Shown here piece after piece: positions 45,147 through 53,346 of a stretch of 64,000 bases of DNA. Location of the stretch: assembly GCA_041687335.1 (NCBI GenBank), contig JAWLCE010000005.1, forward strand, positions 62,001 through 126,000, written 5' to 3'. The number at the start of each line of letters is the position of its first letter. Position 1 is the stretch's first letter. The notes beneath the pieces are model-generated. The model had not been told where the DNA came from. It searched no databases and saw only the letters and a program-made list of their open reading frames with translations. Origin of the DNA: JAJFUE01 sp041687335 (GTDB lineage: Bacteria > Sumerlaeota > Sumerlaeia > MVZB01). The translations under genes and the position numbers were made by a program.

Positions 45147-46831
45147 GGCGTCGCGCCCGGCGTCGGCGCCGGCTGCGGCTGAGCCTTGCGCTCCTGCTTG
45201 ATCGAATCGAAATAGTCGCGCACCAGCGCCTTGTGTTCGAGCGGCAGCGGTTCGCGTTGGATCGTGTCCTCGGCCCGCTGCGAAAACTCCAGCCGCAGCT
45301 CCTCGTATTGCGCCGTCACTTCGCCCGGGGTCTGCGTGCCCTCCACCTTGAAGCGCGCGATGATCTCACCGGCCACAAGGTCGCCCTTGATCTGGCGGCG
45401 CTCGAACGCGACCTCGCCCTCGGCCCGCCGCGCCACCCCGCCGCGCCCCTGGCCCGGCCCGCCCATGCCCTGCCCCTGGCCGCCCTCGCCCGGCTGCCAG
45501 TCGCTGGTCCGGCCCGCCCCCTGAGCCTGGCCCTGGCCTTCGCCCTGCCCCTCGCTGCCCTCCATTCCCTCGCCACCCTCGCCGCCCGGCTGACCCTCGC
45601 CGGGCTGGCCATGCTCGGCGCCGCAGCTCTCGCACTTGCCCCCGGAGTCCAGCTGGCCGCCGCAGTCGCTGCACTTGCCGCTCGAGACCGCCGCCATCGC
45701 TGCCCGCTGCCCCTCCATCTCACTCTGGAGCTGCTCGAGCATCTGCAACTGGGCCAGCATCCCCTCCAGCTGCATCATCTCCCCGGCCGCATCCTCCAGC
45801 TCGGCCATCGCCGCGTTGAAGTTGCCCTCGCTCATCTGCTCGGCGGCCGCCCCCAGCGCCTGCGCCACCGGCGACTGCTCGCTCATCTTGTCGGCCATCG
45901 CCTTCATCTCGCGCGCCAGCGCCTGTTTCTCCTCCTCGTTCAGCTCGCCCTTCTGCAGCTTGTCCTTGAGCTCCTGGAGCGCCTGCGCCGCCTCGCCAAA
46001 GTTGCCGTTCTGGATATCCTTGGCGATCTCGCTGGTCATGCGGCCCTCGCCGCGCGACTTCATGTCCGCCGCCCGCTCCAGTTGCTTGCTCATCTCGCTG
46101 CGCTGGTTGCGCAGCTTCTCGTTGAGCTTGTCCATCCGCGCCAGCGCCTGCTCCGCGTCGATCTGCTGCTCGCGCAACTGGCGCGCCAGCATCGCCAGCT
46201 CGCGCTGCGCCCCCTGGATCGGCTCGGGCTTCTGCAGCTGGTTTTGCTCGGCAATCTCGGCCGCCAGCTCGTCCAGTCGGCGCGCGCTCTCGCGCCGGGC
46301 CGTCACCCGCTCCACCTCGCGCTTGACCTCCGCGCGGCTGTCGCCCGCCAGCAGGTTCCACTGCGGCATGAAAAAGAAGATCAGCGCCAGCAGCGCCAGC
46401 GATCCGGCGGCGGCGCTCATCTGTCGCCCAAGCTCAATGCGGATGACTTCGCCCGGCCGCACCCGCCGCGCATGCGCGATCGCGTCGGCCAGCACCGCCT
46501 GCTCGACCTCCCCGCGCGGCTGCTCGAGCAGCATCCCCGTCGAGAGCCGCTCCTTGAGGCCCAGCGCCTCGTCGGTCCGCAGCGCCGCCTCCAGCAGCGT
46601 CGCCCGCCGGCGCACCAGCGCCGCCAGCCACCACGCCGCGCCCGCCCCCGCCAGCCACGGCGCCACCTCGGCCGCCGCCGCGGGCAGCGGCACCAGCCGG
46701 CTCGCCACCACGTAAAGCGCCAGCGCCAGCCCCAGCCAGGCCGTCGCCAGCAGCCCCAGCCGGAGCGCCCGCGCCAGGATCAGCCGTCGCCGGACGGCAC
46801 GGATTTTGTCAAGCAGCGGCCGGTTCATCAT
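45143..46831 (-). CDS. DUF4175-like membrane protein with coiled coil and zinc ribbon
   Basis: A 562-residue protein. Two helices near the N-terminus (about residues 20-60) and one near 140-157 are followed by a long, Glu/Gln/Met-rich helical region (about 165-385) that is predicted to be coiled coil. A compact zinc ribbon with CSDCGG and CESCGAE follows, then a Gly/Gln/Glu-rich spacer of about 60 residues, and a helical C-terminal segment. The helical part resembles DUF4175-type proteins found upstream of MoxR/vWA genes. ATG 46831 (or 46828) is chosen; further upstream the frame crosses the promoter region. It is the first gene of the cluster. Confidence 0.8.
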   Translation of the reverse strand: MMNRPLLDKIRAVRRRLILARALRLGLLATAWLGLALALYVVASRLVPLPAAAAEVAPWLAGAGAAWWLAALVRRRATLLEAALRTDEALGLKERLSTGMLLEQPRGEVEQAVLADAIAHARRVRPGEVIRIELGRQMSAAAGSLALLALIFFFMPQWNLLAGDSRAEVKREVERVTARRESARRLDELAAEIAEQNQLQKPEPIQGAQRELAMLARQLREQQIDAEQALARMDKLNEKLRNQRSEMSKQLERAADMKSRGEGRMTSEIAKDIQNGNFGEAAQALQELKDKLQKGELNEEEKQALAREMKAMADKMSEQSPVAQALGAAAEQMSEGNFNAAMAELEDAAGEMMQLEGMLAQLQMLEQLQSEMEGQRAAMAAVSSGKCSDCGGQLDSGGKCESCGAEHGQPGEGQPGGEGGEGMEGSEGQGEGQGQAQGAGRTSDWQPGEGGQGQGMGGPGQGRGGVARRAEGEVAFERRQIKGDLVAGEIIARFKVEGTQTPGEVTAQYEELRLEFSQRAEDTIQREPLPLEHKALVRDYFDSIKQERKAQPQPAPTPGATP

Positions 46832-46888
46832 TGTGGGCTTCTTCCGGCGCAAACGCAAAAAGGCGTGGAGTCGCATCAATCGGGTTTC

Positions 46889-46918
46889 ATTGAACCACCC
46901 GCGCTCAACCCTCGTCAA
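46889..46918 (-). promoter_or_regulatory. Candidate promoter of the MoxR-vWA cluster
   Basis: On the minus strand TTGACG (46918-46913) and TTCAAT (46894-46889) are separated by 18 bases, with a T/A-rich tract just upstream (46925-46960). Transcription would begin about 50 bases before the DUF4175-like ATG. Confidence 0.4.
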
Positions 46919-47003
46919 ACCCCAAATAAACCAAAGTTTTTTTGAAAATATTTTGAAACGCACCGCCCGCCGCCGCGTCTATAAATACCCGCCCGCGCGC
47001 GTC

Positions 47004-48020
47004 TCAAGCCCCCGTCAGCAACTGATAAAACGCCGGCACCGTCGCCAGGTGGTCCCCTTGGATGTAAAACCCGCGCCCCCCGAACGCCTCGGGGATGCGC
47101 ACGACCACGCTCTTGATGTCGCGGCAGTAATAGCCCGCGGCCCGCTCATTGTCGGCATCGCCCGGGTCGGCCACCCGGATATCGAAGCTGGCGGTGGTCA
47201 GCCCGCGCGGCGGCCGGCCGACGTTGGCCGCCATCGAGACCGCCTTCAGGAACACCTCCGGCCCCGTCACCGAGGTGCCCACATTCAGGTAGACCCCGCC
47301 CCCCTCGGCCAGCTTCTCCACCTCGGCGCAGAAGATCAGGAAGTCGCGCCCCGAGCAGCCGCCCTTGGCCGCCGGGTCCCACGTCGGGTGCTGGTCGATG
47401 ATGTCCGTACCGATCCCGGCGTGCATCGTCACCGGCACGCCCGCGCCCCAGCCCCCGCCGATGACGCTCAGCCGCGCGTGCGGGAACTCCGCCCGCTCCG
47501 GGAAGGCCTCGCCCCCGATCAGCCGCCCCAGCGCCTCGCCGGCGCCCACACCCAGCCGGTGGCCGTGGCTCAGCGCCCGGTTGATCAGCGTGCAGGTCTC
47601 GCGCGCGAAGCCGAACTCCCCACGCGGCAGCGCCCGCACCACGTCCTCGCTGGTGCGCCCGATCAGGGCCAACTCCAGGTCGTGGATCATCCCCGCCGCG
47701 TTCATTGCCACCAGCGTCACCAGCCCGCGCTCGGCCAGGTCGCGAACCAGCGGCCCAAACCCGTTCTTGATGGTGTGCGCCCCACACATCCAGATGACCG
47801 GCCGCCCCTGCGCCCGCGCCGCCCGCACGGCCCCGGCCAGCTCGGCCAGCTCGGGGGCATGGGCCAGCCGCGGCCCCGCGGCCAGCGCGCCGGGGCTCGT
47901 CAGTGCCTCCGCCGCCACCTTGGACTCGCGCCCCCCCAGCGGATAATCTCGAATGCGCGAGCTGTCGAACAACGGATAGCGGCCGGCGTAGTGCATCGGG
48001 GCTTCCACCTCCTGGATCAT
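47004..48020 (-). CDS. Conserved protein, Rossmann-like, function unassigned
   Basis: A 338-residue soluble protein. It has conserved-looking blocks YPLFDSSRIRDYPLGGRESKV near the N-terminus, VIWMCGAHTIKNGFGPLVRDLAERG, NAAGMIHDLELALIGRTSEDV, and a later THMAGIGTDIIDQHP-type region. The GAH-K-G and NG/NAA-IHD pattern recalls deoxyhypusine-synthase-like Rossmann proteins that occur in bacteria without a known role; I do not claim that activity. No transmembrane segment. Its stop is about 170 bases upstream of the MoxR cluster's start on the same strand; the intervening AT-rich promoter suggests it is separate. Confidence 0.7.
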   Translation of the reverse strand: MIQEVEAPMHYAGRYPLFDSSRIRDYPLGGRESKVAAEALTSPGALAAGPRLAHAPELAELAGAVRAARAQGRPVIWMCGAHTIKNGFGPLVRDLAERGLVTLVAMNAAGMIHDLELALIGRTSEDVVRALPRGEFGFARETCTLINRALSHGHRLGVGAGEALGRLIGGEAFPERAEFPHARLSVIGGGWGAGVPVTMHAGIGTDIIDQHPTWDPAAKGGCSGRDFLIFCAEVEKLAEGGGVYLNVGTSVTGPEVFLKAVSMAANVGRPPRGLTTASFDIRVADPGDADNERAAGYYCRDIKSVVVRIPEAFGGRGFYIQGDHLATVPAFYQLLTGA

Positions 48021-48084
48021 TTACTTCCCAGAAGGAATCTAAAGCCCCCGCCCCCGAACCTCAATCCCGATTCCCGCCGCCATC

Positions 48085-48112
48085 AAAAAAGCAGCCCCCG
48101 GCTGGGGGCTGC
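48085..48112 (-). terminator. Intrinsic terminator after SPW-repeat gene
   Basis: On the minus strand a stem of about nine pairs, GCAGCCCCC with GGGGGCTGC, has a short AGCC loop and is followed by TTTTTT (A-run at 48085-48090 on the plus strand). Confidence 0.9.
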
Positions 48113-48139
48113 AGATTGTGCGGCCTCGGGGGGAGCCCC

Positions 48140-48511
48140 CTAGCGATGTGGATAGACCCGGTAGCGCCGCGCCATCGGTATGGCGATCAAGGCCAGGATC
48201 ACGATGGCCGCCCCCATGATCCACGCGTTCCAGGCCGCGGTTTCGGTGCGGAAGCCAAAGAGCCACGGCGAAAGGAAGAAGATGGCGCCGAGAACCACCA
48301 GCACGTATTCAGTAGCCTTGTTGAACGACTGGGCCATCCCCCAGCCCGAGACAATGACCACCGCGATACCGATGATGACCGACGTCCAGGTGCTGACGGG
48401 GAACATCGAGGTGCCCAAAGCCCACGGCGCAATGATCAGCCACAGCCCGAGCACAAAGTTGATGCCATCGAGAACTTTCTTCGGTGTGTTGGGATTTTCT
48501 ACCCGTGCCAT
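48140..48511 (-). CDS. SPW repeat membrane protein
   Basis: A 123-residue protein with two SPW repeats, each two membrane helices. The first holds LWLIIAPWALG and the second FLSPWLFGF followed by WNAWIMGA; the PW pairs are the family mark. The role is unknown; members are common in high-GC bacteria. GGAGGT lies seven bases upstream of ATG 48511, which I prefer to an ATG five codons earlier that overlaps that ribosome site. A strong terminator follows, so it is a single-gene unit, divergent from the Gfo/Idh/MocA gene. Confidence 0.9.
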   Translation of the reverse strand: MARVENPNTPKKVLDGINFVLGLWLIIAPWALGTSMFPVSTWTSVIIGIAVVIVSGWGMAQSFNKATEYVLVVLGAIFFLSPWLFGFRTETAAWNAWIMGAAIVILALIAIPMARRYRVYPHR

Positions 48512-48730
48512 ACGTTTCACCTCCATCAGCCGTTTTGGTTATGGCTGAATGATTGACCATCATATTTTCACCGATCCGCCCTCCCGCCGTAATCAGGCAT
48601 GCTGTCCATTATATGGTGGGGCGTTTCCCCAATTGGTGCCGCCCCCGCACCAGGCTAATCTGGACGCGCCCGCCCCCCGCCGGGTATAGTGTGTCCTGAC
48701 CGCACCGCCCGAACCCCACAGGAGCCCACG

Positions 48731-49762
48731 ATGAGCGAGCGCACCATCCGGATCGGCGTGATCGGCGCCGGCGCCAACACCCGCGAGCGCCACATCCCCG
48801 GCCTGCAGGCCATCCCCGGCGTGCGCGTGCTGATGGTCTGCAACCGCAGCCGCGAATCCGCCGCCCGCGTCGCCGAACAGTTCGACATCCCCCAGGTCTG
48901 CGACCGCTGGAACCAGGTCATCGAAGACGAGCGCATCGATGCGGTTGTGATCGGCACCTGGCCCAACCTGCACGCCCCGGCCACCATCGCGGCGCTCGAG
49001 GCCGGCAAGCACGTGCTGGTCGAGGCGCGCATGGCGCTTAACGCCGCCGAGGCCCGCGCCATGGCCGCCACCGCCGTCCGCCGCCCCGGCCTGGTCGCGC
49101 AGGTCGTGCCCTCACCGGTCACCCTCGCCGTCGACCCCGCCATCCGCCGGCTGCTGGCCGAGGGCTTCATTGACGAGCCGCTGGCCATCGAAATTCGTCA
49201 AGGCGACCAGTTCCTCGACCGTGACGCCCCGCTGCACTGGCGCCAGGACTTCGACCTGAGCGGCTTCAACACAATGGCTCTCGGCATCTGGTACGAGGCC
49301 CTGCTGCGTTGGGTCGGCGAGGCCACCCGCGTCAGCGCGATGGGCCGCACCTTCGTCCGCCAGCGCCGCGGTGCCGATGGCCGCCTGCGCGCCGTGCGCG
49401 TGCCCGACCACCTCGACGTGCTGGCCGAGATGGCCTGCGGGGCCCAGGCCCACATCCGCATGTCCAGCGTCACCGGACTGGCCGGCTCCCCCGAGGCCGT
49501 CCTCTTCGGCAGCGAGGGCACCCTGCGCTTCGACGGCACCCACCTCTGGGGCGCCCGCCGCGACGAGCCCAAGCTTAAAAAAATCGAGATTCCAAAGGAC
49601 GAGCGCGGCCGCTGGCGCGTCGAGGAAGAATTCATCGGCGCCATCCGCGGGCAGGAGCCGATCCGCCTGACCACCTTCGGCGACGGGGTCAAATACATGG
49701 AGTTCACCGAGGCCGTCGCCCGCGCCATCGCCGAGGGGCTCGTCATCCCGCTGCCCCTCTGA
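48731..49762 (+). CDS. Gfo/Idh/MocA family protein with altered active-site motif
   Basis: A 343-residue NAD(P)-binding oxidoreductase-like protein. The Rossmann motif is GVIGAGANTRERHIPGL (about residues 9-25). The family's catalytic lysine normally lies in a (C/E)EKP box after the second strand; here that box reads HVLVEARMAL, with Ala99-Arg100 replacing Lys-Pro. The C-terminal alpha/beta domain is complete (EAVLFGSEGTLRFDG). Ribosome site AGGAG precedes ATG 48731. The missing lysine suggests a non-redox or changed function, as in some members; this is inference. No pathway context. Confidence 0.88.
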   Translation: MSERTIRIGVIGAGANTRERHIPGLQAIPGVRVLMVCNRSRESAARVAEQFDIPQVCDRWNQVIEDERIDAVVIGTWPNLHAPATIAALEAGKHVLVEARMALNAAEARAMAATAVRRPGLVAQVVPSPVTLAVDPAIRRLLAEGFIDEPLAIEIRQGDQFLDRDAPLHWRQDFDLSGFNTMALGIWYEALLRWVGEATRVSAMGRTFVRQRRGADGRLRAVRVPDHLDVLAEMACGAQAHIRMSSVTGLAGSPEAVLFGSEGTLRFDGTHLWGARRDEPKLKKIEIPKDERGRWRVEEEFIGAIRGQEPIRLTTFGDGVKYMEFTEAVARAIAEGLVIPLPL

Positions 49763-49865
49763 GGCCGCCGCCGTCACTCGGCCGCATCCCGACCTGCATG
49801 TTTGAATTTGACACCCGGCATGCACTGACCCACACTGTCCGCATTCGAAAGACGGAGCCGCAGTC

Positions 49866-51923
49866 ATGGCCCCAAATCAATTGATCGTCAATCACTGCCG
49901 CGGCTGCGGGGCCGAGAACGAGCTGCCCTACCTTTTCTGTCAGGCCTGCGCCCGGCCGCGGATCGGCATGGGCCACTGGCGCGTCGCCATCAATCTCTCG
50001 CTGGCCTTCACCGCCTTCACCTCGATCTTCCTCTTTGCCCGCTATCTCGCCTGGAGCTGGCCGCTTTACCTTGCCTTCTGGCTGTTCCTGATCCAGTTCG
50101 CGCTGCTGCTGATGGGCGGCCGCCGCACCCTGGCGTTGCGCGCGGCCGGCTGGCTCTCCACCGCCGCCGCCGGCTTTTTCATCCTGTTTCACTTCATGCA
50201 CCCCGAGGGCCGTGGGGATTTTATCTTCTTCTTCCTGCATACCCGCGAGCCGCTCAGGCCCGACTTCCTGCTCACGCTGCTCGGTGGACTGCCCGACCTG
50301 GCGCGCGAGGAGACCCTCCATTTCTTCTCCGCGCTGGGCGCGCTGCTGGTGGTCGTCTTCGGCTTCGGATACCTGCGCTGGGTGCGCCGCTACGGCTGGG
50401 CCAATGCCTACCGGATCGTGCTGCTGTCGCTGCTGACCCTGACGCTGTCGCTCCTGCTGGGCCTGCGCGCCGCCGCCTGGATCGAGGCGCAGGGCTGGTT
50501 CCCGAACGTCAATTTTTCCGCCCTGCTCGCCGCGCGCCCCGACTACGATTACTACCTCGGCATCTTTGCCACGCGCATCTTCCAGTTCCTCCTCTTCGAG
50601 ATCACCATCTACTCGGCCGTGCGCAGCTACGCCACGGTCGCCCGCCGGCCCGCCGCGCCGGCCGACCTCACGGCCCCCGCGGAGGGCGCCCTCACGCGCG
50701 CCCTGCTGCGGCTGATCCTGCTGGCGCGCCGCCTGCTCCACGTCATCGAGCAGATGGTCCTCTACATGCTCGCCACCCTGCGCACGCTGGCGCGCGACAT
50801 CGCCCGCGTCATCACCGCCTTCCTGCGCGAGCTGGCCGTGCCCGCCCTGGCGGTCATCGCCATCGGCATCCTGCTGCATCGGCTTGCGCTGGACACGGTG
50901 ACCTATATCGAATCGGGCCGGCCGAACCTGATCCTTCCGCTGCTGGCGCTGGGGGGCGCCACCCTCGCCGCGCTGATGATCTTCGTCGGCTGCAAGACCC
51001 CCTTCCGCTGGGGGCGCGTGGCGCGGTTTTATGGTCAGCTCGTCGGCTGGCTCCTGCCCAACCTGCTGGTCTTCTTCCTGCTCATGTCGTTCTCTCTCTG
51101 GCTCTCCGGCCGCGCCCTGAATCAGGACGGCCAGCCGATCTTGATGCCATATCGGCTCGGCCTGCTCACCCAGATCGTCTCGGCCCTTGTCGGCGCGATG
51201 GTCCTGCTGGTGCTGCTGCGCAAGCGCGCCCTGCTGCACGCCACAGCCCCGTCCGCCGCGCCTCCTGAGCTTGCGCCATCCGTTGAGCCGGCCCAACACC
51301 AGTCCGCGCCCGCCAAATCCCGCTGGTTCCGACTGCGGACGCCCAAGGAGCCCCGCCCGGGCCTGCTCGAGCGCGCCGCCGGGGTCGCCCGCGAAAAGGC
51401 CCGCGGCACCGGCCTGGATGTCCATGCCCAGCGAGCCCGTGAACTCGCCGGCGAGGGCGTTGGTTTCGTCAAGGAGCAGCTCAAGGGCAAGCCCGCCATC
51501 GTCGACCGCATTGAGCGCTCCACCGCGCGCATTGCCGAAAAATCCGCGCAGATCGCCAGCCTCGCGACCATCGGGGGCACCCTTGAGCCCGCCACCCGCG
51601 AGCGCATCGAGCGCCAGCACCGCTCCGAGCTGCGCATCCTCATCGCCGAGCGCGACGAGCTGATGGTGGAATACAGCCGCATCCTGACCCGCCAGCGCGA
51701 ATTCAGCGAGGGCTTGAAGGCCCAACTGGCCGAGCTCGAGGCCCAGCTGGCTCAGCTCGACCAGCTCGCCCAGGCCGGCGCCCTCAGCGCCCCCGACCTC
51801 GCCCGCGAGAAAAAACGCCTGGCCCCGCCCATCGAGGTGCTGCGCGTGCGCCTGCAGGCCTCCGAGCAGATGCTCGCCGCCCTGCGCCTCCCTGATGTCG
51901 CCGAAGCCCCCATCCCCGGCTGA
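49866..51923 (+). CDS. Zinc-ribbon, multi-helix membrane protein with C-terminal coiled coil
   Basis: A 685-residue protein I cannot assign to a family. It begins with a zinc-ribbon pair, Cys11-Cys14 and Cys25-Cys28 (CRGC...CQAC). Then come about ten hydrophobic helices between residues about 38 and 455, with a cluster of helical amphipathic segments near 290-330. A Pro/Ala-rich linker (about 458-490) leads to a soluble tail with RARELAGEGVGFVKEQLKGK and two Glu/Leu/Gln-rich predicted coiled coils (about 575-680). The order ribbon - polytopic membrane - coiled coil suggests a scaffold or secretion-linked role, but this is a guess. It stands alone between unrelated genes. Confidence 0.72.
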   Translation: MAPNQLIVNHCRGCGAENELPYLFCQACARPRIGMGHWRVAINLSLAFTAFTSIFLFARYLAWSWPLYLAFWLFLIQFALLLMGGRRTLALRAAGWLSTAAAGFFILFHFMHPEGRGDFIFFFLHTREPLRPDFLLTLLGGLPDLAREETLHFFSALGALLVVVFGFGYLRWVRRYGWANAYRIVLLSLLTLTLSLLLGLRAAAWIEAQGWFPNVNFSALLAARPDYDYYLGIFATRIFQFLLFEITIYSAVRSYATVARRPAAPADLTAPAEGALTRALLRLILLARRLLHVIEQMVLYMLATLRTLARDIARVITAFLRELAVPALAVIAIGILLHRLALDTVTYIESGRPNLILPLLALGGATLAALMIFVGCKTPFRWGRVARFYGQLVGWLLPNLLVFFLLMSFSLWLSGRALNQDGQPILMPYRLGLLTQIVSALVGAMVLLVLLRKRALLHATAPSAAPPELAPSVEPAQHQSAPAKSRWFRLRTPKEPRPGLLERAAGVAREKARGTGLDVHAQRARELAGEGVGFVKEQLKGKPAIVDRIERSTARIAEKSAQIASLATIGGTLEPATRERIERQHRSELRILIAERDELMVEYSRILTRQREFSEGLKAQLAELEAQLAQLDQLAQAGALSAPDLAREKKRLAPPIEVLRVRLQASEQMLAALRLPDVAEAPIPG

Positions 51924-52009
51924 CCTGCCATCCGGGCATCTGTAAGCTGGCGCCGCCCGCGCCTACTAAACTTCAATAGCTGGTCCCATCCCCGCCGGAG
52001 GCCATCCCC

Positions 52010-53344
52010 GTGAATCAACCCGACAAGCCGGTCCGCCACCTGACACGCGAGCTGGGCGTGCCTGGCGCGACCGTGCTGGGGCTGGGCTCGATGCTCGGCT
52101 CGGGCGTCTTTCTCAGCATCGGGCTGGGGGTCGGCGTGGTGGGGCCGGCGGTGGTGCTCGCCATCGCGGTCGCGGCCGCCGTCGCCGCCTGCAACGCCCT
52201 CTCCAGCGCCCAGCTGGCCGCCAACCACCCTCGCAGCGGCGGCAGCTATGAATATGGCTACATCTACCTTGGCCATGTCGCCGGCTTCGCTGCCGGCTGG
52301 ACTTTTCTGCTGGCCAAGAGTGCCTCGGCGGCGACTGCCGCGCTCGCCTTTGCAGGCTATCTGGCCCATGCGCTTGGGCTGGCGGCCGGCTGGCATGTGC
52401 CGCTGGCGCTGCTGACGGTGGCCGCGCTGACGCTGTTGGTGCTGGGCGGACTGCGCCGTTCCACCGCCGTCGTGCTGGTCCTGCTGACGATCGCGCTGGC
52501 CGCCCTGATCTACTTTGTCGTCGGCGGGGCGCCTGCCGCTTGGGCGCGCGGCGCCGAGAATTACCGTCCATTCTTGGATCCACTTGCCCACGACGGTCTC
52601 CCTGGGCTGGGCGCCTTTTTTCACGCCACGGCGCTCATGTTCGTCGCCTACACCGGCTACGGCCGCATCGCCACCATGGGCGAGGAGGTGCGCCAGCCGC
52701 GCCGCACCATCCCGCGCGCCATCATCGCCACCGTCGCCGCCTCGATGGTGATCTACCTGGCCGTCTCGCTGGTCGGCGTCGGCAGCGTCGGCGCCGAGTT
52801 CTACTACCGCGCCACGATTGACGACCACGCGCCGCTGGGCGTCATTGCCGAGGCGCTGGGCCTGCCCGGCGGGCGCTGGGTGCTGGCGTTGGGCGCGCTC
52901 GCCGCCCTGCTGATGGTCCTGCTCAACCTGATCCTGGGGCTCTCGCGCGTGGTCCTGGCGATGGCCCGCCGCCACGACCTGCCCCCCGGCCTCGCCCGCC
53001 TGAGCCCGCGCGGCCACGGCCCCACCGCCGCCACCCTCTTCGTCGGCGCCGCGATGGCGCTGCTCGCTCTCTCGGGCAACGTGCGCGCCACCTGGAGCTT
53101 CAGCGCCTTTGCCGTGTTGATTTATTATGCGATCACCAATCTGGCCGCCCTGCGCATCCCGCGCCAGCGTCGGCTCTACCCCTGGCCGATCGCCGCCGCC
53201 GGCCTGGCCGCCTGCATCTTCCTCGCCTTTTGGGTGGAGGCACGCTACTGGATGGCCGGTCTGGCCATGCTGGGGCTGGGGCTGGCCTGGCAGCTCCTTG
53301 CCCGCCGCCTCTATGGCCCCGGCAGCTTCGTCCATCAGGACTGA
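52010..53344 (+). CDS. APC-superfamily amino acid permease
   Basis: A 444-residue transporter with about twelve helices. The first-helix signature GLGSMLGSGVFLSIGLGVGVVGP (about residues 22-44) is the broken-helix substrate site of APC permeases, and RSGGSYEYGYIYLG is the classic loop after helix 2. EEVRQPRRTIPRAII matches the conserved helix 6-7 loop. Substrate unknown. Start is GTG 52010, 11 bases after a GGAGG. Its stop is two bases from the convergent recN stop. Confidence 0.9.
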   Translation: MNQPDKPVRHLTRELGVPGATVLGLGSMLGSGVFLSIGLGVGVVGPAVVLAIAVAAAVAACNALSSAQLAANHPRSGGSYEYGYIYLGHVAGFAAGWTFLLAKSASAATAALAFAGYLAHALGLAAGWHVPLALLTVAALTLLVLGGLRRSTAVVLVLLTIALAALIYFVVGGAPAAWARGAENYRPFLDPLAHDGLPGLGAFFHATALMFVAYTGYGRIATMGEEVRQPRRTIPRAIIATVAASMVIYLAVSLVGVGSVGAEFYYRATIDDHAPLGVIAEALGLPGGRWVLALGALAALLMVLLNLILGLSRVVLAMARRHDLPPGLARLSPRGHGPTAATLFVGAAMALLALSGNVRATWSFSAFAVLIYYAITNLAALRIPRQRRLYPWPIAAAGLAACIFLAFWVEARYWMAGLAMLGLGLAWQLLARRLYGPGSFVHQD

Positions 53345-53346
53345 TT

